Shown: positions 39,655 through 49,579, counted from the stretch's first letter. The stretch is DNA of 64,000 nucleotides from Luteibacter sp. Sphag1AF (GCF_014192715.1 NZ_JACHYH010000001.1:1302001-1366000); one strand, 5' to 3'. Translations and numbers: made by a program. Notes: generated by a model not told the origin, from the sequence alone.

Positions 39655-40998
39655 TTGAATCATCACGACGACACCATCGCTGCCATTGCCACCGGTGCCG
39701 GCGCCGCCGGTGTGGGCGTCGTGCGCGTTTCCGGTCCGCGCGTTCCGTCCATCGCTTCCACGTTGCTTGGTCGCGAACCAACGCCTCGCCATGCGCACTT
39801 CGCGGCGCTACGCAACGACGCCGGCGAACTGATCGACCGTGGACTGTTGCTGTTTTTCCCGGGCAACGCGTCTTATACCGGCGAACACACCCTGGAACTT
39901 CAGGGACACGGCAGCGCGGTTCTGCTGGACGCCCTGCTCCGTCGCGTCATTGAACTGGGCGCGCGCCTGGCACGTCCTGGCGAATTTACCGAACGCGCTT
40001 TCCTCAACGGAAAGCTCGACCTGGCCCAGGCGGAGGCCGTGGCCGACCTTGTGGCTGCACGTTCTGAAGCCGGTGCGCGCGCGGCGCTTCGATCCATGGA
40101 AGGCGTGTTCTCGGCACGCGTGGATGATCTGCTGGGCGACCTGATTGCATTGCGTGTTCACGTGGAAGCGGCCATCGACTTTCCGGAAGAGGAAATTGAT
40201 TTCCTCGCCGACCCCGCCATCGCTGCACAACTGTCGTCGCTGCGCGAACGACTTGCAGCACTTCTGGTGGAAGCGCGACGCGGCGTACGCCTCAACGATG
40301 GCATAGCTGTCGCCATCGTTGGCCGTCCAAACGCCGGCAAGTCCAGCCTCATGAACGCGTTGTCCGGCACTGACCGCGCGATTGTCACCGACATTCCCGG
40401 CACCACGCGCGATGTGTTGCGCGAGTCGGTCGCCATCGACGGCGTGTCGTTTGAACTGGCCGATACCGCAGGCCTTCGCGACTCCGACGACGTGGTGGAA
40501 CAGGAAGGTGTACGTCGTGCGCGCGCCCAACTGGAAAGCTGCGACGTCGCCATGCTTGTGACGGATGCGGCAAATGCCGAAGCCGATCTCGCCCTGTTTG
40601 AGGGACTTTCAGAAAGCGCAGAACGCCTGGTAGTCATCAACAAGATCGACGTGGCGGGAAGCGCGGCACACAGCGAGTCACGCGATGGCGCGACGTGGCT
40701 CTGGCTTTCCGCAAAGAGCGGCGCCGGCGTCGACGGACTGCGGGAACGATTGAAAACCCTGGCGACAGCAGGCGCTGGCGAAGGTGCGTTCAGCGCACGT
40801 CGTCGCCACGTGGTCGCGCTGGAGCGCGTCGCCGCACATCTGGTTCATACCGATCACGTGTTGCAGACCACACGTTCCGGCGAGCTGGCCGCCGAAGAAC
40901 TGCGCCACGCGCAGCAGGAACTCGGTGAAATCACCGGCACCTATACGTCAGACGATTTGCTCGGCGCGATCTTCAGTTCGTTCTGCATCGGGAAATAG
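39655..40998 (+). CDS. mnmE: tRNA modification GTPase MnmE
   Basis: A 447-residue protein that, with MnmG, adds carboxymethylaminomethyl groups to U34 of some tRNAs. An N-terminal tetrahydrofolate-binding domain is followed by helices and a Ras-like G domain with GRPNAGKSS, DIPGTTRD, DTAGLRD and NKID. The C-terminal end is the invariant FCIGK, whose Cys is essential. The start appears to be TTG at 39655 with GAGG eight bases upstream and no ATG alternative; the sequence DTIAAIATGAGAAGVGVVR is the normal family beginning. Confidence 0.96.
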   Translation: MNHHDDTIAAIATGAGAAGVGVVRVSGPRVPSIASTLLGREPTPRHAHFAALRNDAGELIDRGLLLFFPGNASYTGEHTLELQGHGSAVLLDALLRRVIELGARLARPGEFTERAFLNGKLDLAQAEAVADLVAARSEAGARAALRSMEGVFSARVDDLLGDLIALRVHVEAAIDFPEEEIDFLADPAIAAQLSSLRERLAALLVEARRGVRLNDGIAVAIVGRPNAGKSSLMNALSGTDRAIVTDIPGTTRDVLRESVAIDGVSFELADTAGLRDSDDVVEQEGVRRARAQLESCDVAMLVTDAANAEADLALFEGLSESAERLVVINKIDVAGSAAHSESRDGATWLWLSAKSGAGVDGLRERLKTLATAGAGEGAFSARRRHVVALERVAAHLVHTDHVLQTTRSGELAAEELRHAQQELGEITGTYTSDDLLGAIFSSFCIGK

Positions 40999-41008
40999 TC
41001 CTTACCCC

Positions 41009-41866
41009 TCATCGCCTTGCTTCAGAGAAACCGGCGTAGAACTCGGTCAGTGAATCAAGAGCTGCATCCTGCGTTTGCATGACCACAATGTCACGATCAA
41101 ACATGCGCAGGGACAGTTCCCGCAGCGAAGCGTCATCGCCGAGAAACTGGCTGATCTGCCGGAACGACGTGTCGCTGCAGATCATGGCAGTGTGGCGGCC
41201 GAGCAGCCGCGGGGACGCGCGATCAAGATTCCAGTCAACCGCATCCATCAGTTCGGGCTCTGACTCATAGATGGATGTGCTGTGGCCTGCTTCTACGTAG
41301 GTACGGAGCAGCAAGCCAAGATCGGTGGCGTCTTTGTAACTGTGCTGCTTGCGCCGATCCATCCACGCAAACAGCTTCATCAGCGTCAGCCCGGGAAGGC
41401 TGGCAACGTTCATGACCAGTCCGCGACCGAGGTCCACCTCAAGGGCGTTTGCCGCAGCATCGGCGTATCCGGCCACGTTCATCTCCTTGTCGGTGTCTTG
41501 TGGCCACAGGTACGGGCTGCCAAGCGAATCACCAAAGGGAAGAAGGTCCAGTGGATAGCTTCCGGCTTCATAGGAAAACCAGAGGCGGTTTGGCGTTTGC
41601 TCGACCTTTCTGACATGAGGGAGTTGTTCCAGCCGTTCCAGCATGGCGTTGAACGCCGACCAGTCGGCGACGGCCAGGGCAATGTCCACATCGGCGGTGG
41701 CGCGATAGATATCCACGCCGTGGATGTGCGAAAGAACGATATCGCGTGCTGTGGCTCCCACGATGGTCACCCGAATATCGAGGTCGGTGGCCGCTTCTTT
41801 CGCTGCACTCAATACATCGGTAAATGCTTTGGGAAACGGAGCGCCGTCACGTAGCGGAATCGCCAT
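41009..41866 (-). CDS. AbiEii-type nucleotidyltransferase toxin
   Basis: A 285-residue protein of the AbiEii/AbiGii nucleotidyltransferase group. The catalytic pattern is VGATARDIVLSHIHG followed by ATADVDIAL, a G[A/S]-x(n)-D-x-D metal-binding motif. Related toxins add nucleotides to tRNA ends or bind GTP and stop growth. It is the second gene of a type IV toxin-antitoxin operon; its ATG lies inside the end of the antitoxin gene (20-bp overlap), which couples their translation. Such pairs defend against phage or stabilise DNA. Confidence 0.85.
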   Translation of the reverse strand: MAIPLRDGAPFPKAFTDVLSAAKEAATDLDIRVTIVGATARDIVLSHIHGVDIYRATADVDIALAVADWSAFNAMLERLEQLPHVRKVEQTPNRLWFSYEAGSYPLDLLPFGDSLGSPYLWPQDTDKEMNVAGYADAAANALEVDLGRGLVMNVASLPGLTLMKLFAWMDRRKQHSYKDATDLGLLLRTYVEAGHSTSIYESEPELMDAVDWNLDRASPRLLGRHTAMICSDTSFRQISQFLGDDASLRELSLRMFDRDIVVMQTQDAALDSLTEFYAGFSEARR

Positions 41867-42887
41867 TCAGATAACGCTCCTTGATCATTGCAGCGGCTTC
41901 TGCCGCACGCGGGTCCATGATGGAAAGCAGGTCGGCATATACAAGTAACGGGGGTACGAGCCCAAGACGGCCGTAATCATCATCGAAACGCCAGAAGCGC
42001 TTCAGTATCTCGATCGGACCCTGCGGATCTGCTCTCATGGCGTGCGTGCCGGCTAACGCCCCCGCATTCCGACGTGCGTGTTCCGGGTTGACGTAAAGTG
42101 TCTGCGTGGCTGGTTTCAGATAGCCGTCCAAACGAAAACAGGCCACTTCGCTGCCCCAGGACATATCGAACTTCGAAAGATTCGCCTCTTGCCACCAATC
42201 CGGATCGAGCGCCCGAAAGCGCATTACCGCAAGCTTCGGTCGAAGCTTGTTTGGATAGTTGATTGCCCATTCATCGCGAAGACGGGGAAGGTCCAGAAAG
42301 TGTCGCTCGCCGTGCCGGTCTCTGGCAGTGAGGATTTCCCGAACCTCCAGGTCATGAAATATTTTGCCTACCGCGCCCAATGAAACTCCTGTGGCTTCGA
42401 CGACGTCTCTGTACGACGCCGATGCCAGGTCAGGCCGGCACGCGAGCGCAAAGTTCATGCGCAATGCGCTCGCACTCGTGCCTCCCCGGTAGTCCAGGGC
42501 TTCTGTTGTGAGTGCCGGAGCTTTCCGACCCTCGATCATGACCAGGGTGCCCGGGAACTTGAGATAGACATTTCCGGAGGCGTCCAGATAGTTGACGTCC
42601 AGGAGGTGACACATCTGCGCTGCCGCCGGACTCATGTGGCGGGTGACAAGAACAAAGGGCTCGCCCTCGTGTCTGTCCCGTAGTTGTCTGGCCTGCGATA
42701 CGGCTGCCGGCCCCCGGACGTTGCTCCTGACCTCTGCCCTCAGGAATAGCGGGCCATCGGGCTGTTCCAGTGCCAGCGTCGCGTCCTGCAATCCCTCGCT
42801 TTCGCTCACGACTGAAAGTCGGACGGTGTCATGGGATGCGGCTCTTACAGCTGCGATGGCGTCGGTCAGGAGGTTTGAGGGGAACAT
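41847..42887 (-). CDS. AbiEi-family antitoxin
   Basis: A 346-residue protein of the AbiEi family. A winged-helix-like segment lies in the middle (RMNFALACRPDL through SLGAVGKIFHDLEVREIL), followed by the C-terminal antitoxin region. In type IV systems the antitoxin blocks the toxin's target effect rather than binding the toxin, and also represses its own promoter. A GGAG site precedes the ATG. Repeated GTTC/GAAC elements overlap the predicted promoter upstream. It is an accessory gene set placed between mnmE and ftsK. Confidence 0.82.
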   Translation of the reverse strand: MFPSNLLTDAIAAVRAASHDTVRLSVVSESEGLQDATLALEQPDGPLFLRAEVRSNVRGPAAVSQARQLRDRHEGEPFVLVTRHMSPAAAQMCHLLDVNYLDASGNVYLKFPGTLVMIEGRKAPALTTEALDYRGGTSASALRMNFALACRPDLASASYRDVVEATGVSLGAVGKIFHDLEVREILTARDRHGERHFLDLPRLRDEWAINYPNKLRPKLAVMRFRALDPDWWQEANLSKFDMSWGSEVACFRLDGYLKPATQTLYVNPEHARRNAGALAGTHAMRADPQGPIEILKRFWRFDDDYGRLGLVPPLLVYADLLSIMDPRAAEAAAMIKERYLNGDSAT

Positions 42888-42899
42888 GGCATTCTCCGG

Positions 42900-42954
42900 G
42901 CATGTTCATTATTTAGCATGTTCATGTAACAAGAACAAAAGAATATTTTGAACA
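42900..42954. promoter_or_regulatory. Operator-like repeats upstream of the AbiE pair
   Basis: The 10-base word GCATGTTCAT occurs twice (42900-42909 and 42916-42925, 16 bp apart). GAACA, the inverse of its core, occurs at 42933-42937 and 42950-42954. The stretch is AT-rich and contains a plausible minus-strand promoter (TTGTTC, 17 bp, TAAATA). AbiEi proteins are known to bind repeats at their promoters, so autoregulation is likely. Confidence 0.5.
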
Positions 42955-43090
42955 GAATCCCGTGGCCGCATTTAAAAAGAACGACTTACGTGTATCCTAG
43001 GCGTGTGGTCGGCAAAATGTCAGCTATCTCAACAGGTTGCGTTACTACTCCCCGTCGCCCCTCAGCAAGTGCGTTAAACTGACTGACTTT

Positions 43091-43114
43091 GCACGGATGT
43101 ATGTATGTCCGTGC
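43091..43114. repeat. Small inverted repeat upstream of ftsK
   Basis: GCACGGA and TCCGTGC flank a loop TGTATGTATG, 24 bp before the ftsK start. It could be a control hairpin in the leader or a protein site; nothing else identifies it. Confidence 0.35.
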
Positions 43115-43137
43115 GCTCACGATAGTCGAATCCACGC

Positions 43138-45711
43138 ATGCTCACTCTCGTCTTCGGCGGCCTCGGCGTTTCCGTTCTCTGGCTGATTCCTCTCTTCTGG
43201 CGCGTCGCCCGCGCGTTGCTCAGGCGCGGTTCGGACGTGCTTCGCGGTCCGGGTGCCATCCGCTTCTGGACCGGTGCGCTGTTGGTACTCATCGCCAGCG
43301 CGACACTGGAAGGCCTCGTCGTAAGCCATTTCACCGATGATCCGGCAGCGGGCGGCTACCTGTGCCGCGTGCTGGGTCACGCCTTCGGCGACGCGCTCGG
43401 GGGCGTTCTGACCACGGCTCTGATGCTTGGCGTCATGGTGGCAGCGCTGCCCTGGTACATCGGCGTTTCGTGGCGTCAGGCGTTCTCTGGCGCCACACGT
43501 GGGCTGGAGCCGATGGGTGCTGTGGCCATTGAAGGCGTGAGTCAGCTCTTCCGCCGCGTGCTTGCCCGTGGCCGTGGTCGCAAAGCGGCCGGTGCCGTGC
43601 GGCGCGCGGATCGACCCGCCGCCCGCCGCCGTCCCAACGCGGCAGCGGTCCGACGCGCGGTACCGGAAACGCAATCCACACCGCAGTCCACGCACCGTCC
43701 CGCTGCTGTGCGCAGCCGTGACGTGTCGGCTCCTCCGCCGCCGCGCCGCCACACCGCGGTCAGCGATACCGTGATTCGGGAGCCGTGGCTTGCTCCCAGG
43801 AACGTCCCCGCACCCGAGCCAATCGCGACGTCATCGTCGTCGGGCAACATGTCGTCGCGCTCGTCCGCACCCATCGTTTCCTACGGCGTCGCCACATCCC
43901 GTGTGGTGGATCGTTACGAATCGGCGCTCGCCGCCGCAGAGGTGCCGCAGACAACCGCAGCCACTCCGCCGCCGGTCGAGCCAGCACATGTGCTGCCCGT
44001 GGACGTTCCGGTGGCGACGGAAGTGAAAGCGCCGGTCACCCCGGTGGAAGAGATGATTCCTGAGGTCCCGGTACCCGAGCCCGAAGTAGCTGATCCGTTT
44101 AGCCGTCTGATCGCACCTGCGCCCGTAGCCGCCATACCCGCGCGTTGGCGGGCAGCCAATGAGGAACTGTTGCCAGTCGTTCCCGAAGCAGCGCAGTCAG
44201 CGGTACCAGTGACTCCGCGTGTACCCTCACCCGTGGGCATTCCGCCGCTGTCGCTGCTCTCCGCTTCTGCGCACGAAGCGGCTACGCCGCTGGATGAAGC
44301 ACAGCTGGTCGAGACGGGTGATCTCATCGAGCAGCGCCTGCGCGAGTTCAAGGTGCCGGTAACGGTGGTTGGTGCATCCGCAGGCCCGGTGATCACGCGA
44401 TTCGAAGTGGAGCCGGCTGTTGGTGTACGTGGTAACCAGATCGTCGCGCTGATGAAGGATCTGGCACGCGGTCTCGGACGGACGTCCATTCGTGTGGTGG
44501 AAACCATTCCCGGAAAGACCTGCATGGGTCTGGAACTGCCGAACGAACAGCGTCAGATGATCGCGCTTTCGGAGATTCTGGACTCGGGCGAATATCGGCA
44601 GTCCGATTCCCTGCTGACCATGGCGATGGGCAAAGGCATCACCGGTGAGCCGGTGGTGGCCGACCTGGCCAAAGCACCCCACATGTTGGTCGCGGGCACC
44701 ACCGGTTCCGGCAAGTCGGTTGCGGTCAACGCGATGATCCTGTCGATGTTGTACAAAGCCACGCCTGACGACGTGCGCATGATCATGATCGACCCGAAGA
44801 TGCTTGAGCTTTCTGTCTACGAAGGCATTCCGCATCTTCTGGCACCGGTGGTGACCGACATGAAGCTCGCGGCCAACGCGCTGAACTGGTGCGTCGCCGA
44901 AATGGAGAATCGCTACCGCGTGATGTCGGATCTTCGCGTGCGCAATCTCGCGGGCTACAACCAGAAAGTTCGTGAAGCCCGCGCGGCGGGCAAGCCGCTG
45001 TTCAACCCGTTCCCTGCGCATCCGGAAGTGCCCGAGCATCTGGACACGCTGCCGATGATCGTTGTCATCATCGACGAACTGGCCGATCTGATGATGGTGG
45101 CTGGCAAGAAGATCGAGGAACTGATCGCACGCCTTGCCCAGAAAGCACGTGCCGCAGGCATCCATCTGATCCTGGCGACACAAAGGCCGTCGGTCGATGT
45201 GATCACCGGACTGATCAAGGCAAACATTCCCACGCGCGTGGCTTTCCAGGTGTCTTCAAAGATCGACTCCCGCACCATTCTCGACCAGATGGGCGCAGAG
45301 AGTCTGCTCGGTGCAGGCGACATGCTTTTCCTTCCGCCAGGCACTGGCTACCCACAACGCATCCACGGCGCGTTTGTCGCCGACGAGGAAGTGCATCGTG
45401 TGGTCGCATGGCTCAAGCAGTTTGGCGAACCGGACTACAAGGACGAGATTCTTGCAGGCCCGCCTTCGGAAGGTTCCGGCGACATGTTTTCCGAAGACGG
45501 TACGGATGCCGAACTGGACCCGCTCTATGACGAAGCCGCAGCGTTCGTGCTGCGCTCACGTCGTGCATCCATCTCCTTCGTGCAGCGTCAGTTCCGCATC
45601 GGCTACAACCGTGCCGCTCGCCTGGTCGAAGCGATGGAAGCGGCGGGACTCGTCTCGTCCATGGGTATCAACGGTCAGCGCGAAGTGATCGCGCCCGGTC
45701 CCGTGGACTGA
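43138..45711 (+). CDS. ftsK: FtsK/SpoIIIE-type DNA translocase, short N-terminus
   Basis: An 857-residue DNA pump that clears chromosome ends from the septum and activates XerCD at dif. The N-terminal part has three membrane segments (residues ~3-22, 45-63, 85-112). A Pro- and Ala-rich linker (~125-385) follows. The motor has Walker [10 protein letters not shown] near residue 525 and Walker [13 protein letters not shown], and the C-terminal winged-helix gamma domain ([20 protein letters not shown]) reads KOPS sites. The usual first membrane segment is missing, and a stop codon lies in frame 13 bp upstream of this ATG, so no longer form is possible. It may be a second FtsK paralogue. Confidence 0.88.
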   Translation: MLTLVFGGLGVSVLWLIPLFWRVARALLRRGSDVLRGPGAIRFWTGALLVLIASATLEGLVVSHFTDDPAAGGYLCRVLGHAFGDALGGVLTTALMLGVMVAALPWYIGVSWRQAFSGATRGLEPMGAVAIEGVSQLFRRVLARGRGRKAAGAVRRADRPAARRRPNAAAVRRAVPETQSTPQSTHRPAAVRSRDVSAPPPPRRHTAVSDTVIREPWLAPRNVPAPEPIATSSSSGNMSSRSSAPIVSYGVATSRVVDRYESALAAAEVPQTTAATPPPVEPAHVLPVDVPVATEVKAPVTPVEEMIPEVPVPEPEVADPFSRLIAPAPVAAIPARWRAANEELLPVVPEAAQSAVPVTPRVPSPVGIPPLSLLSASAHEAATPLDEAQLVETGDLIEQRLREFKVPVTVVGASAGPVITRFEVEPAVGVRGNQIVALMKDLARGLGRTSIRVVETIPGKTCMGLELPNEQRQMIALSEILDSGEYRQSDSLLTMAMGKGITGEPVVADLAKAPHMLVAGTTGSGKSVAVNAMILSMLYKATPDDVRMIMIDPKMLELSVYEGIPHLLAPVVTDMKLAANALNWCVAEMENRYRVMSDLRVRNLAGYNQKVREARAAGKPLFNPFPAHPEVPEHLDTLPMIVVIIDELADLMMVAGKKIEELIARLAQKARAAGIHLILATQRPSVDVITGLIKANIPTRVAFQVSSKIDSRTILDQMGAESLLGAGDMLFLPPGTGYPQRIHGAFVADEEVHRVVAWLKQFGEPDYKDEILAGPPSEGSGDMFSEDGTDAELDPLYDEAAAFVLRSRRASISFVQRQFRIGYNRAARLVEAMEAAGLVSSMGINGQREVIAPGPVD

Positions 45712-45718
45712 AAACGCA

Positions 45719-45774
45719 TGTGGGAGCCAACTTGTTCGCGATGTCATTCCATCGTGAGCAAGTTGGCCCCCACA
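45719..45774. repeat. REP-like inverted pair (REPIN) between convergent genes
   Basis: GTGGGAGCCAACTTGTTCGC at 45720 and its imperfect complement ending at 45773 face each other across a short spacer. The word GTGGGAGC-N6-TTG-TCGCGA is close to the REP elements of Pseudomonas. REP pairs sit between genes, move by RAYT transposases and can act as transcript ends. Only one pair was found in the window. Confidence 0.7.
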
Positions 45775-45785
45775 GATAGCCGTGC

Positions 45786-46727
45786 TTACGGAGCGTCTTT
45801 CGTCAGGAGCTTCAGCGGTACGGCAATGGTCTTCTCCACCGGCTGCTTGTCGATCAGCTTCTTCGCCGTTTCAACACCGAGACGACCGATGTCGCCCGGT
45901 TGCTGAGCAACGGTGGCAGCCATCGAACCACTCTGCACGGCGTCCTTGCCCGCAGGCGTGCCATCGAAACCAACGATCAGCACGTTGCCGCGCTTGGCGC
46001 CATCCAGTGCACGAACGGCACCCAGTGCCATCTCGTCATTCTGCGCAAACACAGCCTGCACGTTGCTGTTCGCCTGAAGCAGATTCTCGCTGACCGACAT
46101 GCCCTGTGCGCGATCAAAGTTGGCCGGCTGCTGTGCAACGATCTTCAGGCCAGGCGTCTTTGCGATCTGATCGTCGAAGCCCTTGCCGCGATCACGTGCG
46201 GCAGAGGTACCCGCCACACCCTGCAATTCGATGATGTTGCCTTTGCCGTTGAGTTTACTGGCCAGAAAGTCCGCCGCCATCTTGCCGCCGGCGATGTTGT
46301 CCGAAGCAATGTGCGAAGCGACATCTGCACCATCAACAGCGCGGTCAAGCGTGATGACCGGAATGTTTGCCCGATTGGCCGACTGCACCGCACCAGCAAG
46401 CGCAGACGAATCGGTTGGATTGAGCAGGATCACTGACACGCGCTTCTGGATGAGATCTTCCACGCTGGAAATCTGCCGCGCAGGATCGTTCTGCGCATCC
46501 ACGACCACCAGCGACACGTTGGCATCCTTTGCCGCTTTCTGTGCGCCGTCCTTCAACTCCACGAAGAACGGATTGTCCTGCGTAGACAGCGCGAGGCCGA
46601 TCGTTGGCGTGCCCGAGGCCGGCGCTCCACCTGCGGTTGAAGAGGATGCAGTGGACGATTCACCCGGTCCCTGCTGGCTGCACGCTGCCAGAAGTGATGC
46701 GGCGACGATCAAGGCAAGTTTGCGCAT
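45786..46727 (-). CDS. rbsB: Ribose ABC transporter substrate-binding lipoprotein
   Basis: A 313-residue periplasmic binding protein of the sugar-binding type 1 family. It has a lipoprotein signal (LLAAC, Cys16) and a Ser/Gly/Ala-rich tether, then IGLALSTQDNPFF, LLNPTDSSALA, and IITLDRAVDG-like RbsB landmarks (VITLDRAVDGADVASHIASD). A GGGAGAA site precedes the ATG at 46727. It is the last gene of the rbsKDACB operon. Anchoring as a lipoprotein differs from the free RbsB of E. coli. Confidence 0.93.
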   Translation of the reverse strand: MRKLALIVAASLLAACSQQGPGESSTASSSTAGGAPASGTPTIGLALSTQDNPFFVELKDGAQKAAKDANVSLVVVDAQNDPARQISSVEDLIQKRVSVILLNPTDSSALAGAVQSANRANIPVITLDRAVDGADVASHIASDNIAGGKMAADFLASKLNGKGNIIELQGVAGTSAARDRGKGFDDQIAKTPGLKIVAQQPANFDRAQGMSVSENLLQANSNVQAVFAQNDEMALGAVRALDGAKRGNVLIVGFDGTPAGKDAVQSGSMAATVAQQPGDIGRLGVETAKKLIDKQPVEKTIAVPLKLLTKDAP

Positions 46728-46756
46728 GGATGTTCTCCCGAAAAGGTGGCGGACGA

Positions 46757-47698
46757 TTACCGCCGGTCGAGCAGTACCGCGATAAGAATGACGATGCCCT
46801 TGACCACCAGCTGGTAGAACGAGGACACACCCAGAAGATTCAGGCCGTTGTTCAGGAAGCCGATGAGCAACGCACCGATCAACGTACCAAACAGCCATCC
46901 GCGTCCGCCTGAGAGGCTTGTACCGCCGAGCACCACGGCTGCTATGGCATCCAGTTCATATCCTGCGCCCGCCGTAGCCTGCGCCGAGTGAAGCCGGGAT
47001 GTGAGCACAATGCCGGCAAAGGCCGAGGCAAGTCCTGAGACACCGTAGATCGCCAGCTTCATCGGCGCGATGCGCACACCGGACAGTCGCGATGCCTCCT
47101 CATTGCCACCAATGGCGATGACATGCCGGCCGAACACCGTCCCACGCAACAGGAACGCGAATACGGCAAACACCACGAACATCAACACAACAGGGATCGG
47201 AATGAGATGCGCCACATAGCCATCGCCCAGCAGCGCGAAGGCATTGTTGGTTACCGAAATGGGACGCCCATCGGTGTAGACCAGCGTCAGGCCACGAATC
47301 AACGTCATCGTGCCGAGCGTCGCGATAAACGGTGCTACACGTCCCCAGGACACAAGCACGCCGTTGACCACGCCAAGCAGCGCACCCAGTCCGAGTGCGG
47401 CGGCTACCGCCAGCCACATGCTGTAGCCTGCCGCCATGAGGCCAGCGCCAATGGCGCCAGACAGCGCGAGGATCGCACCGACGGAAAGATCGATGCCGCC
47501 GGCAAGAATCACGAACGTCATGCCGAAGGCGATCAGGGCATTGATGGACACCTGACGAAGCACGGTCAGCAAGTTGCCTGCCGACAGGAAGTCCGGGCTC
47601 ATGATCGACAGCGCGATGAACAGCAATGCCAGGCCGATGACCGAGCCCAGTCGCTGGATCAGCGTGGCAGCATCACTCCACGTAAGACGCGCGGTCAT
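46757..47698 (-). CDS. rbsC: Ribose ABC transporter permease
   Basis: A 313-residue inner-membrane permease of the RbsC/AraH group with eight to ten membrane segments. The ALIAFGMTFVILAGGIDLSVG segment is the family signature, and GRHVIAIGGNEEASRLSGV is the cytoplasmic loop that meets the ATPase. The ATG at 47698 lies one base after the rbsA stop, so translation is coupled. The upstream in-frame extension to 47755 is inside rbsA and is rejected. Confidence 0.95.
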   Translation of the reverse strand: MTARLTWSDAATLIQRLGSVIGLALLFIALSIMSPDFLSAGNLLTVLRQVSINALIAFGMTFVILAGGIDLSVGAILALSGAIGAGLMAAGYSMWLAVAAALGLGALLGVVNGVLVSWGRVAPFIATLGTMTLIRGLTLVYTDGRPISVTNNAFALLGDGYVAHLIPIPVVLMFVVFAVFAFLLRGTVFGRHVIAIGGNEEASRLSGVRIAPMKLAIYGVSGLASAFAGIVLTSRLHSAQATAGAGYELDAIAAVVLGGTSLSGGRGWLFGTLIGALLIGFLNNGLNLLGVSSFYQLVVKGIVILIAVLLDRR

Positions 47699-47699
47699 G

Positions 47700-49181
47700 T
47701 CACTTACCTCCCGTGGCGGCGTGCATGATGGTTTCCTGCGTGGCCGTTGCTGCATTCAGCAGAGCGGTGGCATGCCCTTCATGCATGACGAGGATGCGGT
47801 CACTCATGGCGAGCACCTCCGGCAGTTCCGAGGAAATCATGAGAATGGCCACGCCCTGCTCCGCCAGTTGATTGATGATGTGATAAATCTCGGCCTTGCC
47901 GCCGACGTCCACACCACGCGTCGGCTCATCAAGAATGAGCACGCGTGGCTTCAGTGCCAGCCACTTGGCCAGCACCACTTTCTGCTGATTGCCGCCTGAG
48001 AGCGCACGCACGTCCAGCTCCATGTCGCGCGTGCGAATCTTCAGGCGGTCGATGAGGCCGTGCGTCTGCTTCTTTTCGCCGCTGCGGTCCACCAGTCCCG
48101 CATGCGCGGGGACTTTGGGCAAGCTGACGTTTTCGCGAAGACTCATATCCAGAACAAGGCCCAGTGCCTTGCGGTCTTCGGTTACAAAACCAAAGCCTGC
48201 ATGGATGGCTTCGCTGGGCGAACGCGGCGTGATCGTCTTGCCGTCCAGCAGCACTCGGCCCTGCGAGGGCTTGTCGATACCGAAAAGCAGGCGCGCCAGT
48301 TCCGTACGTCCTGCGCCCATCAGGCCAGCAACGCCAAGCACTTCGCCCGCGCGCAAATCGAAACTCACGCCATGCACGGCCGCGTCGCCAATATTTTCTA
48401 CCTGGAGGCGTACCTCGCCCGGCACCGACGTCCGCTTCGGAAAGCGTGCTTCGAGCGTGCGCCCGACCATCATGCGGACGACTTCGTCCAGGTCGAGGCC
48501 CGGCACCGGACGGGTTCCCACGAACTTGCCATCGCGAAGTACGGAGATGCGGTCGCACAGCGCAAAGATTTCTTCCATGCGATGCGACACATAGACGATG
48601 CCGCGGCCTTGCGTCCGCAGCTCGCGGATCAATGCGAACAGCGTGGCGGTCTCGCGTTCCGTGAGGGCTGCCGTCGGTTCATCCATGATGATGACTCGCG
48701 CGTTCTGGCCAATAGCCCGCGCAATTTCGACCATCTGTTGCTGGCCCACTGAAAGTTTTTCGATGGGCGTGGAAGGATCAAGTGCATCCAGGCCGATGCG
48801 GGCAAGCCATTCCTTCGCGCGCTCGCGCATGGCTTTGCGATCCAGCAGGCCGAAGCGGTGCATCTCGCGGCCGAGAAAAAGATTGTCGGCAATATTCAGC
48901 GATGGAATCAGGTTCAGTTCCTGATGGATGATCGCGATGCCGTAGCGTTCTGCATCGGCGGGCGTCGAAATGGAAACCGGCTGGCCATCCACTTCGATGC
49001 GCCCGGCATCCGGCGCGTAGATTCCCGTGAGAATCTTCATCAGCGTGGACTTGCCCGCGCCGTTTTCGCCCATCAACGCATGCACTTCGCCGGCAACCAG
49101 CTCGAAGTCCACGCCTTCCAGCACGCTTACCGGCCCGAAGGCCTTGTGTATGCCTTCCATCCGGATGAGCGGTGCGTTCAT
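47700..49181 (-). CDS. rbsA: Ribose ABC transporter ATP-binding protein
   Basis: A 493-residue protein with two fused ATPase domains. The first has Walker A GENGAGKSTL, signature LSVGQQQMVEIA and Walker B VIIMDEPTAAL. The second has the altered nucleotide site GLMGAGRTELARLL and signature LSGGNQQKVVLAKWL, as in other RbsA proteins. It drives ribose import through RbsC. Its ATG shares one base with the rbsD stop (TGATG). Confidence 0.96.
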   Translation of the reverse strand: MNAPLIRMEGIHKAFGPVSVLEGVDFELVAGEVHALMGENGAGKSTLMKILTGIYAPDAGRIEVDGQPVSISTPADAERYGIAIIHQELNLIPSLNIADNLFLGREMHRFGLLDRKAMRERAKEWLARIGLDALDPSTPIEKLSVGQQQMVEIARAIGQNARVIIMDEPTAALTERETATLFALIRELRTQGRGIVYVSHRMEEIFALCDRISVLRDGKFVGTRPVPGLDLDEVVRMMVGRTLEARFPKRTSVPGEVRLQVENIGDAAVHGVSFDLRAGEVLGVAGLMGAGRTELARLLFGIDKPSQGRVLLDGKTITPRSPSEAIHAGFGFVTEDRKALGLVLDMSLRENVSLPKVPAHAGLVDRSGEKKQTHGLIDRLKIRTRDMELDVRALSGGNQQKVVLAKWLALKPRVLILDEPTRGVDVGGKAEIYHIINQLAEQGVAILMISSELPEVLAMSDRILVMHEGHATALLNAATATQETIMHAATGGK

Positions 49182-49579
49182 CAGAAGGTTACGCCCGCAT
49201 GCAGAATGACGTTGGAGTAAGGCGAGGCTTCGCCGGTGCGCACGACGGCAACGGCGCGCGCCGTAAACCGCTTGAATTCGTCATGGCTCACTTCGTCCAC
49301 CTTCACGCGCATGTTGCTTAGCTTTTCAGCGAGTTTTGCGATCTCAGGATTGTGTTCATGGATTTCGCTGGCGAAAGTAACGCTTTCTACCGCCAGCTCT
49401 GCGAACACCGCGTCAAACACGATCTGAAATGACGGCGTACCCTGCACCACGGCCAGGTCGATGCACGGCACGCCAGGCGGAACCGGGAGGCCCACATCAC
49501 CGATCACCAGCGTGTCGGTGTGGCCCATCGTGGCGATGACGCGGTTGAGTTCGGCATGCTGAAGTCCATGTCGTTTCAC
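49181..49579 (-). CDS. rbsD: D-ribose pyranase
   Basis: A 132-residue enzyme that interconverts the pyranose and furanose forms of ribose so that RbsK can use it. The start is GTG at 49579 (reading V/MKRHGLQHAELNRVIATMGHTD), which overlaps the rbsK stop by four bases (GTGA). IGDVGLPVPPGVPCIDLAV and the conserved catalytic His of the HAELN-type opening support the family. The length is standard. Confidence 0.94.
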   Translation of the reverse strand: MKRHGLQHAELNRVIATMGHTDTLVIGDVGLPVPPGVPCIDLAVVQGTPSFQIVFDAVFAELAVESVTFASEIHEHNPEIAKLAEKLSNMRVKVDEVSHDEFKRFTARAVAVVRTGEASPYSNVILHAGVTF

